From Taxillus chinensis (taxonomy: Eukaryota; Streptophyta; Magnoliopsida; Santalales; Loranthaceae): a stretch of 64,000 bases of DNA. Below, one piece after another: positions 1-13,794 of the stretch. The stretch is taken from positions 44,532,771 to 44,596,770 of the forward strand of contig CM042088.1 of assembly GCA_023512835.1 (NCBI GenBank). The letters are read 5' to 3'. The position numbers were made by a program, and so were the translations under genes. Within the stretch, counting starts at the first letter, position 1; each line of letters opens with the position of its first letter. Below the pieces are notes generated by a model. The model saw nothing but the letters and a program-made list of their open reading frames with translations. It did no database searches and was not told where the DNA came from.

Positions 1-1781
1 GTTTGAAGCATTTTGATTGTAGTGACAACTCTGCAAGATTCTCTCTGGAAAGCAAATCTATCATTTTTATAAATTTAATTTGCTTTAGTTTGTTGTTACC
101 TTCAAAAGTTAATGCTTTCATTTTATTTCCCCTAGTGATCAATCGAGTCTGCAAAGATTTACCATGCATAATACATGTGATCTAACAACGCCTGTGGAGT
201 TCTTCCTTTGTGATTTTGAACACGTTACACTTGTCTGGGACAGTCATTGAAACGTTGTAAATTGTTGGTACGTGGTTAGATATTCATACCAGGCAAGACA
301 TGTCATTATCAAGTATTTACAAGTACACGCGATGAGGGTTCATTCGTGTTGACACTGATCAATTACTACTCGCTCCTACATTTTTTTTGTTGTTCTTAAA
401 ATTATTTGGGTATTTCTGCTCATCTGTCTGAATAAAAAAAGTATTAAAGAAAATAGTATTTTACGCATGAGGCCAGAGGAGGAAACGAGACAAGACGTAC
501 GTGGTTGCGGAATAAAAGATAAAAACAATAATAAACAAAATTATCACACGCCATACCTGCTTTACGTTTCGAACATGTTACTAATAAAAAAGGTACATTA
601 TCTTTCAAATTCGTACCTAACTGGTACTCTTATGTTAGTTCATTCATTAAACTCTTAACGGATGATGTAGCCAGTTTTTTTTTTTTTTTTTGCCGAGTCA
701 ATAATCTGGTCAACAAGCATGTTTGGTTGTTTGCTGTCATATAATCGAATATAGACTTATAATATGTCATGAATTGGTAACCTGGAATAGCTTTTAAATT
801 CCTTAACCGGTAGAAAAATAAGGTCAGTTAAAAAATTATTTTATGTTACTTTTCTTCATAAAATATATTTTCTTATAATTATAATAAAACTTCAGTTAAT
901 GTAATGTTTTATTATAATAATTATAAAAAATACTCTATGAAAAAACAAATAACAAAAATTTATTTTGTAATAGCCTTCACTTCCTGCCACGGGTTAAGAG
1001 ATTAAAAAAATATTATAAATTATTATAGGTTACCATAAAAATTAAGATCAAATTATTCAAATTAAAAGATTTCAGATGTCATTTTACCAAAACTATATAT
1101 ATAGTTATAATTCAATGACAACCAACAATCTTTTACGGTAACGAGCTTTTAATTTGGATCGTTTGATTTGATGAAATTATAATTTTATTTAATTGTTCAC
1201 CCACTGCAATTATATACTATAGTTAAATAATATTATAATTTCAGTTGTTTATCACTAATTATATATGTGTGTGTGTGTGTGTTAACTTGCAAAAGTAAAT
1301 TGCATGAGCAACTTCAAATTGGACTGCTTGATTCAAGATCAATATTAAAATTTCATTTAATTATAGTAGTAGTATTGTAACAGATGAACAAAACTTTATA
1401 TCAAACGTTAATCTCAAATTCAAACGGTCCAAAATGAAATTGTTTACTTAAGATTGTTGCTTAGTTTTAAAAATTAGCATATATATATACACAATAAGAA
1501 CCTATGGTATCTAACTTTCAATCTGAATTGTTTATAAAGAAAATACTCAAACTGGGCCCACGACAAAATTAATAAAGAAAAAATTAAAATTTATCATCGA
1601 CCAACTCGAAATAGTATTTTTCCTTCTCTCTCTCTCTCTCTCTCATCGCCTCGTCCATAGAAAATTAGAAATAGTATTTGAGCGTCCGGAATGGAGTTCC
1701 AGCCAGCGCCCACTGAAAAGAAATCATTTCTGCATTATCCTTTCTTCATGGGCGAGGCGAGGAGTGTTATCCTTATTTTAA

Positions 1782-1870
1782 ACGCACGCACGCACGCACG
1801 CACACGCACATACACACACTAACAATAACAATAAACACAACAGCAACAACAACAACAACGACAACAAAGA
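1782..1870. repeat. Compound microsatellite (ACGC)n / (CA)n / (CAA)n
   Basis: Several tetranucleotide ACGC units run into CA dinucleotides and then into AAC/ACA trinucleotide-like units. It is a simple-sequence tract in the spacer with no coding context. Confidence 0.85.
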
Positions 1871-2108
1871 CAACAAAAAAGGGAGAGGAGAAAGAAAATA
1901 GAGGGTGGGGGGGCGCGCATATCATGTATGCATGAACACAAAAAGCTGACGTTCGGACAGAGCATCCGCACATGGGATCATATCAAGAACGCATAAATGT
2001 GGTGTCCATGTCTGGTGGGGATGATGAAGTTGGGCACTTATTCCCACAAAACTTTTCAATATCATAATCACAAAGAATAAGAATTTGACATCCAATTAGT
2101 GACGCTGC

Positions 2109-2138
<30 letters not shown>
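2109..2138. repeat. (TTA)n microsatellite
   Basis: About ten uninterrupted TTA units lie in AT-rich spacer. Confidence 0.85.
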
Positions 2139-2140
<2 letters not shown>

Positions 2141-4445
2141 TTATTATATTTATTTGATAGTCCAAGGGGTTGAAACTTGAAATTATCCGTTCCGTGGTTT
2201 TTTAATTCGGGTTTGAAGTTGGATTTACCCGAGGATAAATTTAAATTCCATTCACTTTAAATTTTATTTTATTTTTATTACTACTTATTCTAATAAAAGT
2301 ATTTTATTACTATTATTTTATAGTTACGAGTTAGAAATATTTATATTTTAATAATGAATTTTACTTTTTAAATTTCAATGTTTTAATTTGAATATTACTT
2401 TTTTAAAAAATAATAATAAGTTTTTTATTATGACGCTATAACTTATATAATTTTAATATTTAATATTTATCTAAAATAAATTAATTTAGTTATTATATTT
2501 TCTATTTTAAAATATTATTTTATTGATTTTTAAAATTTAAAAATTGTTTTATTTTAAAAATAATTCTTAAATATATTAATTAATATGACTTAAAAAATTC
2601 AATGAATTATTAGAAACAAGTACCAATAAGGAAAACAATTTGAATTTGAATTTGAGTTTAATGGTATTCGACTCTTTGTATGCCTGATCTAAATCAAAGC
2701 AGTATATTTTGTTTCGGATATATTGGAAATAATTTGACATTGGAATAAAATATTTCTGTTCACGGGCATATTGTCAATAATTTTTTACATAAAAAATATA
2801 TAGAAAGGGACACGTCTCCAATCCATTATAATGATTGCAACGGATTGGATTGGATTCGGGTACTGTCTAACCTGAACCCGATGGACATCTAGAGTTTCAA
2901 CCGATCCAATAGTTTGGGAAGTTTGAGGCAAGGCGAGTCAAGAATTTTTAACTTACATTTGTTTAAAAAATCAAATTGGGTCAGGGCATAAAAGACTTCA
3001 GCCCAACCTAATAGCTTGTCGAGACGGGTCAAATCAAATCAAGACATGTCAAGCCGCCTGACCGGATCAATATTGTCATCCATATTCATTAGTTATAGCA
3101 AAATTTGATTAAAATTATTTTTAAATGGTCTAATTAAACCATTAAGAAAAATAATAATAAAAGTTAAATATAAATTTAACTTTTGATTTGGCTGATAATA
3201 TTAGCTCAGTAAATAAGGATGAATTCCACGCCCAATCCCCCCACAAATCCAATAAATGTGTGAAAGAGAAGAACATGAAAGGAAGAAAGAATTAGGCACC
3301 AACCAACTCCAACACCTAAATCCACCAAAATCCATAAAAATAAAATCATTTTCAGTAAGAAATCATCGGAATCGGTAACTGTTGATGCCCCTACCGTCTC
3401 CCGTAACAAGTGCTAGCCGAGCGCTCATGACAAAATCTCCATCACTCCCCTCAAGCAAGGTGGCCTTGGTCGAATACAAATAGAATTTCATTTTTTTCTT
3501 CTTCTAGGGCTAGAGTTCAAAACTATTTAAATAACAAAAATCAAATGGATGAACAAACTTGGGTGACACATTCACAACAACCGATACATCAAGATATTGA
3601 AAAATCCAATGAATCAATGTTGATGGCGAATTGTCAAAGAAGTTGGGTGAGGGTTAGCAATGGATTGGATTGGATTGGAACACAATCGATCATGTTAGTT
3701 TTAACTAGGAAAGCATATAAGGATATATTGGTGATGTAGCATTATAATACGAATATATAAAGTAATACTATGGCAAACTAAAATTGGTTTTAGCTATTTA
3801 TTAATTTTTGAATTATAGGGGATTCATGTCAATTATGAAGAAAGAAAAAAGGAAATTGTATTTTTTTAGCTTTGTTTTTAGTTAATTAAAGACATAAATT
3901 ATTTTAACGGTTCACTATTTATTTATAAATTTAAATGATCATTTTTTTGGTATATATAATAATTATTTTAACTAATTTCTTATATAATCTAAATGGTTAA
4001 AAATGAATTTTAGTATGCATATATATATATATATATATTTTGTATTATATATTAAAATATTATTAATGTAAGTAAATATTATTTTTATGCATATATAAAT
4101 ATATTTACTTTGTGTTTTTTTAAATACATATATATACATGTACATATGATATGATAATGGTGATTATTATTATTAAATGTTATATATATATATATATATA
4201 TATTCATGTTATGTATATGATGTGAGACCAGTTTATTATTACAATAACTTTTAATTTAAGTCATTAAATTAAAATTTAACGGCCCATATTAGACTTTAAT
4301 TTAACTAAAGCGGATTCATTATGACATAGTTGTAGTTAAATAAAAGTTTAATATGAGTCGTTGGTTGTAACATCTAACGTGTCATAGTAAAGTTTTCATG
4401 ATAAAAAGTTGACTTTACGTTCTCATTGTATCAAAACACGCTATT

Positions 4446-4460
4446 ACACACACACACACA

Positions 4461-4515
<55 letters not shown>
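4446..4515. repeat. Compound microsatellite (CA)n(CT)n(AT)n
   Basis: Three adjoining dinucleotide arrays, CA then CT then TA, total roughly 70 bp. Length polymorphism would be expected. Confidence 0.9.
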
Positions 4516-6424
4516 AAGCTAAGTTTAGTTCACTAATAAACCCTTTACTGCACTCAGAGCAACCACTCAATTCATCTATAATGATATTTTATTTATAATT
4601 TAAAGATAGCTTTAGAGTTTCGTGTACATAAAGTTTTCCAAAAAAAAGTTTGGAAATAGTAATTGAAGAGATAATCTTTATATTTGAGGAATTATTATTT
4701 ATCATTCAAATATTTTTTAATATATTTATTGATATATGTGATATTTTGATTTATTGTAGTAAATGTAAGATAAAAATTATTATTAAATATAAAATTAAAA
4801 ATATAATTTAAAAGAATAAAATCAGAGATAAAGAATGATATGTGAAAGAATAAATAAAATATATATATATTTTTTATTTTTTAAATAAGATAAAAAATAA
4901 AAATAAAAATAAAAATTTTAAAATATAATAGAGACTATAAAGCTAGTATAAATGCTTTTTAAAAAAATTGAGTCTGAATCTATTAGTTGGTTGTTATAAC
5001 TTTTTTTTTTTTTTTTTTTAACTTTCGCACGACAATTTTTTTTCTATCTGTTTCTCTCTCTATGGGGTGACCGGGCGAAATTACAAAGAATAGTCGTGTT
5101 GCCACACTCATGGCATGGGCGGAAGGTCCACACGCATATTGGGCTGGCGTGCGATTCAGGCCCATTACGACTGGACATATAATATAATACACTTGACAAG
5201 TATGTATAGCTGAATAAATTTTATTTCAAAGTTACTAATTGCAAATAAGAACATCAATATAAAGAGTATATATATTAGAATAGATTTTTTAAATTAATAT
5301 TTATATTATTAAATTAATTTCATATATATTTTTTATAATTTAATATAAAATAAAACCAATAGTTATATAAAATGCAAAGCGAACAAAGAAAAGAGAATAT
5401 TTTAATATATTTAAAAAAAAAATCATATGAAAAGTTAAATATAAAATATATTGCGAATGATATTATATATATATATATATTAAATAAATAACAATCGAAG
5501 AATATAAGAATATGCTCCTTGCTAGTTGCTATAAAAACAAAAGATAGTTGCACTTAATTACTACTGCAGGCTTTACTGTAATATGAGTCTGTCGCGTACT
5601 CGTGTTCACGGAGCTAACTTTTTGACTGCGCTCGATACTCGATTCCAACAAGTACAAATTCAAATTTCTATTATATTATTGAAAGTCTTGTTTTTATATT
5701 ATTACCTTCTTTTTTTTTTTCTTCTTCTTCTATAATTTTTTATTTAACATTTCTCGCGTGCAGAACGGACCACCGTCGTAGGATCGCAGCTATGGACTGG
5801 CGGCGGCCATGGATTGGAGTTGAACGAGAAGGGCTGGTCGTCGGGGACAGCTTCGGTTACCACTGTGAATACGGAAACACAAACATTTCCACATAGATAG
5901 CGGTCAAATTTATGTGGCGCCGGAAATCTTCATATTTTAATTATAAACCTATGTACGACAGTTCAAAAAATATATTGATTATAATAAAGTGTATTGTATA
6001 GCATTTTCAACGTTTTTGTTTTTTTTTTTTTGGGTATGCGTACATTTTTTTTTATATGCCGAGACGAGAGTTATTATTATGTTACTTCAATTTTAACACT
6101 AATTTTCATTTGTTTTTGGTGCAAGAAATTGCAGAACTCTCGGACAGGAGGGGTTTTGCCGGGTGCTTGTTATTTAATAAATTTAATAAATAATAAATTT
6201 AATATAATTATATTTCTTTTACAATAATAGTTAATATAATTATTGATGTTATTAAATGTTATTTTTAAATATTTTTTCATGAATATTTTTTTTAACATAT
6301 GAGTATAAAAGATGTTTGTAACCTCGCTCTACACGTTGATTAATTAATATAATTATAATATTTAATAACTATGGATTGCATATTTAACAACTATTGGTTG
6401 AATATTTAATGTTGCATGATGTTA

Positions 6425-6425
6425 C

Positions 6426-6452
<27 letters not shown>
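6425..6452. repeat. (AT)n microsatellite
   Basis: About fourteen AT units in AT-rich spacer. Confidence 0.85.
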
Positions 6453-6456
<4 letters not shown>

Positions 6457-8237
6457 ATTAAAGGTTGGACTTGGATTTAATATGTTCTCATGTGGTTTCG
6501 GTTGTATATACAATTCTCAATAGGGAAAATTTTTAAATTGATTGATGTATTTGTAAATTATTATCGCACGTACTTCGATATAATATCATTATGCTCGATC
6601 GAGAAACCATGACAAAATGAAACTGATACTCAATTATTATCGCACGTAATATACATGCTCTTGGTCTTGGTCATTCCTTTGACCAACTTTAAAAATGCTA
6701 ATCAATGTTTAATGTTATAGTGTACGGTCCATCCATCTTCTGTTAGCCAGGCTTTGAAAATAGGCAATATAATTAATTCGTTTTTATTATGAAAGGCTAA
6801 ATGTACTTGTAGGACGCCCAGTTTAAGTAGGGAAAGAGACAAGAAAAAAAAGTTACCTAACATCAAATTTAGTCACGTTTTTAATTTTTCATCAGCATTA
6901 TAGTAGTAGTCATCGGTTATAACTTTGCTTTGATTAAAAAACGAATGATTTTTTTAAATTTGTTTAAAATACTTTTCTTTAGTTTTTTTTTAAAAGCAAA
7001 GATAAGTCAATCTACAAGCTAGAAGCATTAATGATATAGAGTTCTCTTAGTCATTTTATCAAAGGAAACCTTTTTTTTTTTGTGTTTTGTTCGAAAAAAC
7101 TCAACGCATTTTTTTGCCTAAAATCATAAAAATAGTGCTCGAAGTAACTCTACATATTATAATTCCTATTTACGTGTGGAACCATTATTATATTTTAACT
7201 TTTAATATTATTTATTTCCACTAAACATTTCAAGATAAATGGCTGAAACGTGTTGCGGTCAAAATTACAGATTATGTTTTAATATTATATCCGGAGACAC
7301 ATACGAAGAAGCTGTGACCGTGAAAGTGACGACCCTGTATGCCGCGTGCAAATAACCAGATCCGCGATGTGCGTGTATATATATATATAAAGATAAAATG
7401 AAGAGTAAGATTAGAGTTATTGAAAAATTAATAATAAGAATGTTTTAAATGAGTTATATATAGCATTCACATCACTTTTTAATTTATATATTTTATTTTT
7501 AAAAATAAATAATATAGTATTTGATATATTTTATTTATTATTTTAAAAACTTATTTTCTATCTTTATTTTTATTCTTTAAAATTATATTTTTGTATTTGT
7601 ATTTATTAAAATTTTCTCCTTTTAATTTATTACAATCAATCAAAAATAAACATCCGCCAATAAATATAATTTTTTTTAAAATATTTTAAAAATAAATAAT
7701 AATCATTAAATATGAAATTTATTTCTTCGGTCTCTATTTTTAATCTCTAGCTTTTATAGCGGAGATGACATAATACCGTATAGTTATTATCTAAAAGTTA
7801 AAAATTTCTTTAAATCGTAAAAAAAAAAGTGTATTTCGGAAAAGCTAGAGGGTGGGTGTTTTTATCTCATTATATGTATTAATAAGAAGAGAGGAAAAAA
7901 ATTTTATGTTGAAAATACTCTAACATAAGAGTCCTGTTTGTTTTTTCAGATAATTTTTAAAAGTTTTAAAAAAGGCTCTTCACTTAAAATAAAATTCGGA
8001 GATAGAGTATGTATAATAAATTCTTAAAATTTTGATTTAAAAATATTATTATAAAAAACAGAGTTAAAAACAAGAAATGTGGAAATTTTTTCAGACAAAC
8101 AAATAATAGAAAAGTAATGCACTCTAGGGATGAAAAATTCAATATAGATTTGAATGTTTTAATAGACGCGGATGCTCATATATATATATATATACACATA
8201 GGTGCATGTATTATTTTTGTTAAAATGGAAATACAGA

Positions 8238-8618
8238 GCATCCACATCAATTTTGGCATTTTAATCCCTATTTTGGGGGATGAATAGTATATAATTTGTT
8301 TATTTTTCAAAAACATCAAATATCTCATTCCCTATTTCCATCTACATTTCTTATATAATTTATTTTATATTATTTTCTCTTTCCTCCTTTCATTTATTAT
8401 CACCAATCAAAATATTATAAATATAATAATATATATTTAAAAATTATGGGGAAATTTTTTAGGGATGAATAGTGAATCTCTAAATATAGGGATTTACTAT
8501 TCATTTCCTATCCTTATATCTTATTTTAGGAAACCTGATGCAAATGAATTTTTGATAAATCTATATATTTTTTTTCTAAATTATAGGAATACCAAACCTA
8601 GTGTAATGCTCTAAGCAC
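8238..8618. mobile_element. MITE-like AT-rich element with imperfect terminal inverted repeats
   Basis: The left end reads AGAGCATCCACATCA, and the reverse complement of the right end reads AGAGCATTACACT followed by a similar T-rich stretch, so the ends form an imperfect inverted repeat of roughly 25 bp. The roughly 380 bp interior has no coding capacity and contains the phrase ATTATCACCAATCAAAAT. Related phrases occur near 7.62 kb on the same strand and near 4.76 kb on the opposite strand, which suggests a dispersed family. No target-site duplication was resolved, so superfamily assignment is open. Confidence 0.45.
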
Positions 8619-8846
8619 TCATTTTATTTTTAATTGCATTGCTTAACAGGCGACTCCCCAGCATTTAATAATTAGGTGGACGGCCACTTCCAGCCCGGCT
8701 ATCTCTGACAGGTGCGAGCATTGTGCTCCCGAGATATTGAAATCGCATGCGAGCATCGACACGTGGGAAATTACGAGCCGTCGGATGTCGGTCGTACGCA
8801 CGGAAATGTACGTCACCACGTTCAAAGCCGATGCATTGACCGCATT

Positions 8847-8858
8847 CGACACGTGTCG
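8847..8858. promoter_or_regulatory. Palindromic G-box upstream of the BAR-like gene
   Basis: A perfect 12-bp palindrome, CGACACGTGTCG, lies about 500 bp upstream of the ATG at 9351. A second CACGTG core is at 8760-8765. Both sit in a locally GC-richer block (about 8.64-8.94 kb) that looks like the promoter. CACGTG is the classical bZIP/bHLH binding core; use of these copies is inferred. Confidence 0.5.
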
Positions 8859-8966
8859 GCGCAGCGGCGGGTAGTTTGACTGCTTTTTCAACAGCGGCGA
8901 ATAACAACGTAGACAAATTCCCTCCTCCGCACTTCACCCTTCGTCCCTCTCTCTCTCCCTCGCTTT

Positions 8967-8969
<3 letters not shown>

Positions 8970-9002
<33 letters not shown>
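8970..9002. repeat. (CT)n tract in the probable 5' UTR
   Basis: A pyrimidine dinucleotide tract lies about 350 bp upstream of the start codon at 9351. A second, shorter CT tract is at about 9299-9316. Such tracts are common in plant 5' leaders near transcription starts, so this helps place the likely 5' UTR of the gene that follows. Confidence 0.7.
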
Positions 9003-9007
<5 letters not shown>

Positions 9008-9350
9008 TCTCTGGTCTTCGATTTGGTTTCGAGTGTTGGTGACCTGATCGGTTTTGATTCCTCGTCGTTCTTGGATCAGCCTCCGGTGATTCATCGGATT
9101 CGAAGGAAGGTGATTGATTGTCCCACAGTGGCATTTAGTTCCGGTTCCACATCTCTGTTCTTCGATTTGGCTTCGTTTCGTGTGCTTTGATTCGGCCTAA
9201 TCAAAGCCAGGGCTTCTTCAGTGGCGTTCGCTTTGGAGTGCAGTGGGCTTCTATTGATTTCGATTTCGAAGTATTGATTGTTTGTCTCTCTGGTTCGTCT
9301 CTCTCTCTCTCTCTCTCCCTCGCACCGACATTTTGTTGTGGGCTTAGGAG

Positions 9351-12300
9351 ATGAAGTCACCTTTGAGAAAGCTGCGCCAGCTGGCGGCGCTTCGCAGGGG
9401 TGATTTAAAGGAGAATTATGAGTTTCATCCTCCAGCACACGTCGACGAGCTCGCTCAGGCTGCTCAGGTACTTGACGTCAGGGAGAATTCTTTTTCACTG
9501 CTTTTTCTAATTTTGAATATCTGCTTGGAAAATTGTTCGCTTTACATCAAATTTGTAGTATTTTTGTGCGCAGACTCGATATAATATGAGAATCTATTAT
9601 TGTTCCTCTCACGATCTTTAGGATGTAAAAGTTCAATTTGAAACATAAGATTCAGTTTTTTTTTTTAATGTTATTATTATTTGGTTTACAAGTGGCATTA
9701 GAAAAACCCTTTTGATTATAGGATTCGATTCATAGGGAATAAGTTGATTCTTTGTGAATTTTTTTTTATGATGAGACAAACTGATGAAATTATTGATAGG
9801 TTTTTCTCATTGCTCTGGTGTGTTTGTGTGTGTATAGTACTGGTTAGTGTTCCTTTTCTTTCTTTTAGTACAGGTTATATTAGAAAAAGATCTTAAATGG
9901 TTATAAAATATCAAATATTCTGCAACAGTATTTTCTGAATAATACTCTAAAAAGGAGTTCCAACCCTGGAATAAAAGAATAAAAGGAACATAAAAATGTG
10001 GACATTTGTGTTTGTGAATGTATTCAGGTACCTATATTGTTTTGAGATTATCAGTTTGATTGCCTGCAGTGGCGAGTGCTCCAGAACAATTGTGCTGGGA
10101 TGCCAAATATATCTATTTTATCAGATAGTTAACTTCAGAGGCAATGAGGGATAGGGATTCTTTATTCTATGAGCATATACTATATTACCCTAACAGTGAA
10201 CATAAGGGAATTTATATTTTAGAAACATCATACATGTTGGCTTATTGTTTTATCCATGACCATCTGCTTAGCCCACTTTCCTGAAAAGTCGATTATTAAA
10301 TAACGATTTGTTATCCTTCTGTCCCATGTAATTTTCAGGATATGCAACAGTTGAAAAATTGCTATGATAGCTTACTCTCTGCAGCTGCTGCCACAGCAAA
10401 CAGTGCATATGGTAGGCATTTCCTTGCATTTAGCTCTTTATGTCTAACTTAATTCTTACGTTACTATTAGTCTTACTCCATTATTTAATATTGATATAAT
10501 ATGGTTGACTGTAATGCATTTCTTTTTTTTACGTGGCGGCCTTTTGCCTATTTTAGATACATTTTTGGGCAACATTGACAATATAAAGGGGATAGAATTC
10601 AATTAGGTGCCAGAAACTAACATATAACAATGATGATACTAAAACTCGTGTAGTTTTTATATGGTGACTAGTATTACAGTTTTAAAAGAAAGGCTAAATG
10701 TTGATGATATATACGTGCTTATGAATCACTTGTAGCTTTGCATTGTGTATTTATCAGTGGTAAGTTTATTAAATCTAATATTGGACAAGAAAAGAATCTT
10801 CCAAACAGACACTATAAATCAATTGAAGCATTGTATTACATATTATCACTGATAGGTTTACTAAATCTAATATAGGTCATGAAAAGAATCTTCCTGAAAA
10901 ACATTATTATTATTATGCTGATATTGTAACCGTCTTGAAAAGGTCTCCCAGCTAATACACTGTACTCTTCCAGAGTTTTCTGAGTCCTTGCAGGAAATGG
11001 GCGCTTGTCTACAGCAGAAAAATGCACTAAATGATGATGCGAAAACCAGTAAGTGAGTCATTTTTATGTAGGATTATGTTGATCATTATGAGTTACAGTC
11101 ATATCATACTCCTCAGAACTTATGCCAAATTTTTTTAAATATGAATTTTCTTCCATAGAGAAAACAGTCAGTTTGCCAACTGGTTTCATTTGTTTAATTT
11201 GATGCACATATAAAAAAACATACTGACATGCATACAGTACCTTTATTTTCTTTTTTAGGGCTGGGGTGTGAAAATTGTTTTCTGCAACCATATATATATA
11301 TGTTGTATTATCGAGATGTTGAATAGCTCACTGTTCCTCATTTTATGTGCAGGCAGAGCTCTTTTTATGCTAGGAAGAGTGCAATTTGAGCTTCAAAAAC
11401 TTGTTGACAGCTATGTGAGTAGTTATTGTAATGTGTTAATCTGTAGTTCTCTCTGGATATCATCTTTCTTATTTACCACCCTAACTGCAATTATTAAATT
11501 ATTTGTTCTTTGTATTTCAGCGCTCACATATATTTCTGACAATTACAAATCCATCTGAGTCTCTTCTCAATGAACTTCGAACTGTAGAGGTTTGTCCTTA
11601 AGGACTCTTTAATATGCATGATACACGGAAAATGTTACATAACTTCATTTTAGCTGTTGTGGTTGCCGATTCCTCCATAATGGTGTGTTTTAATGATAAC
11701 AATGTAGTGTAGATAATGATTAATAAATGTCCTGTTTGATGTTGCAGGAAATGAAGCGCCAATGCGATGAAAAAAGGTAAATAATATTTTGATTTGATAT
11801 AAATATATTTTCTTGGTCAAATTCAATATTTTTTTACTGGGAAAATGGTTTTCAGGAGTGTATATGAATACATGACGGCTCAACGGAGATTGAATGGGAG
11901 ATCAAAGAGTGGGAAGAAGGTAACTTTTACTGCACAGCAATTGCAAACAGCTCGTGCTGAGTATGAGGATGAGGCAACCCTGTGTGTCTTCCGCGTAAAA
12001 TCTCTAAAACAAGGGCAATCCCGAAGTCTCTTGACACAGGCAGCTCGTCATCATGCAGCTCAGGTCTTTTATAAATATACTTCTCCTAACAAATTCAATT
12101 GTTTAAGGGTTCATAATTATATAATTAATTCGGTCATTTGCTTTCTTTTTGTTTGCTTTGCGAGCAGTTGAATTTCTATCGGAAGGGACTGCAATCTCTC
12201 GAGGCAGTTGAACCACATGTGAGTATGGTTACAGAACAACAACATATTGATTATCACTTCACCGGGCTTGAAGAAGATGGCGGTGAAGTTGGGGAGTATG

Positions 12301-13794
12301 ATAGTGAAAACGATAATGACACTGATGATGATGGGGAATTGAGCTTTGATTACATAGATAATAAGCAGGGACTTGAAGTTGTTTCCACATCAAGAAATTC
12401 AATGGAGGTGGGGCAGTAAGGCCATCTGCCTACTCTGAACTTATTCTCTAGAGACCTACTCTGTTTGATTTTCTTAATCTTTTGCTAGCCATCCACAGCT
12501 CTCTGGTATTTTTATACACTTATCCATCCATTAGATGATTAATTATGTGCTGTATGGTTTCACAGTTGGAGCAGTCAGACGTTTCATTTCATCAGGCCAC
12601 AACGTTTGATTATGCAGAGGTATTCAGAGTAGATGTAATATTGTTATTTGGTTTATGGTTTCTTTAAGGAAGCAGAAACTGTTGAGGGCTAGGCTCAACA
12701 ACAGGAAATAGTTTTCAGTCTTCCAATAGAACTGGAAGTCCTTTTATACCTTTTTCAATACAGTTAGCTTTTAAGATATTCTTTCCCAACTTTGAAGTTT
12801 CCATTCTATTAGTTACAAAAGTCATCTGTGGTTTAGTGTTTGTGAACATTTATTTTAGTCTGTCAATTTACAGGTTATACCAAACAATAGCCATGGGGAG
12901 CTCCAGGATTACAATCGAGGACTTAAAGTCGGCAGCCATTCAGCCCCAATATTTGCAGAGAAGAAAATTGATCCAGCTGACAAAATAACACAAATGCAGC
13001 CACTTTCATCAAGGAAGTCTCATGCTTATGTACTGCCGACACCTGTTCTTGCTAAAACTTCAAATAGGACAAGTTTTTCAGATCCATGTACAAGACTGAT
13101 AGACCAAAGGGGGCATAACCACAATTTGTCACTTTCTACTCCATTCTCTAAGGGAGTATCTGTTTTACCAGATAGAAACTGCAAGTGTGCCTCCATCCGG
13201 CCACCTGCTTCTCCAATGGAGGATCACCGACCTCCGCAGATGGATATGCACAACATATATGGTTCTAAAAAAATTAAAAGACAAGCATTTTCAGGACCGT
13301 TAGCAGTTAAACCATCATCATCGAAGTTAGTTTCTTCTTCCAGTGGTCCAATTGGTTCTGCAGAAGTTCCCCAACCTTCTTCTGGATTGCCCCGTGTATC
13401 AACTATGCTGTCTTCATCTCCAAAAGTATCTCCATCTGCTTCTCCACCTCTGACATCTTCCCCCAGAATAAATGAGCTTCACGAGCTCCCTAGGCCACCT
13501 GGTCTTTTGATCATGAAGACAGTAAAATCTCCCCATTTGACTGGTCACTCTGCCCCTCTGGTTTACAAGAGTCAAGAGCCCCCTACAACAAAAAATATAT
13601 TTCCAGTTGTACCAAGTGCTGCCTCTCCGCTTCCAACTCCTCCATCAATTGTTGGGAGAAGTTTCTCCACACCTCCATGCAGTGATCAAGGAACAGAACC
13701 ACATGTGGCGGGGCTTTTGGAAGGTCCCCAAATCGCAAGCAAATCTTTTGAAAGGGTTGCCTCTCCTCCACTAACATCCACATCCCCTTTCTAG
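9351..13794 (+). CDS. BAR-like domain, proline/serine-rich protein (At3g26910/At5g41100 family)
   Basis: Ten coding exons join in frame into a 615-residue protein: 9351-9467, 10339-10411, 10974-11048, 11353-11414, 11521-11589, 11748-11776, 11856-12063, 12168-12407, 12566-12619 and 12874-13794. All introns start GT and end AG. The first roughly 250 residues are helical and match the N-terminus of the Arabidopsis proteins usually annotated 'hydroxyproline-rich glycoprotein' (At3g26910, At5g41100), which I recall as BAR/IMD-like membrane-curvature domains. Landmarks are KSLKQGQSRSLLTQAARHHA and QHIDYHFTGLEED. The remainder is low-complexity Ser/Pro-rich with the conserved KRQAFSGPL and ELHELPRPP motifs. 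There is no signal peptide, so a cytosolic membrane-associated role is more likely than a wall glycoprotein; this is inference. A further 3' UTR intron (GT near 13846, AG at 13938) is plausible. Confidence 0.9.

Larger units (their letters stand above)
1..8639. other. AT-rich intergenic spacer, no gene recognised
   Basis: I see no open reading frame here with recognisable protein similarity or a plausible exon chain. The stretch is dominated by A/T runs, dinucleotide and trinucleotide repeats, and AT-rich blocks resembling short non-autonomous transposons near 4.56-4.95, 7.44-7.76 and 8.24-8.62 kb. A short GC-richer patch near 5.76-5.93 kb stands out in composition, but none of its reading frames matches a family I know. 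Confidence 0.7.

Noticed and set aside
8888..9438. Minus-strand Arg/Glu-rich open frames opposite the BAR-like gene leader
   Set aside because: They are translations of the GA/CT microsatellites in the 5' UTR and exon 1 of the plus-strand gene, with no similarity of their own.
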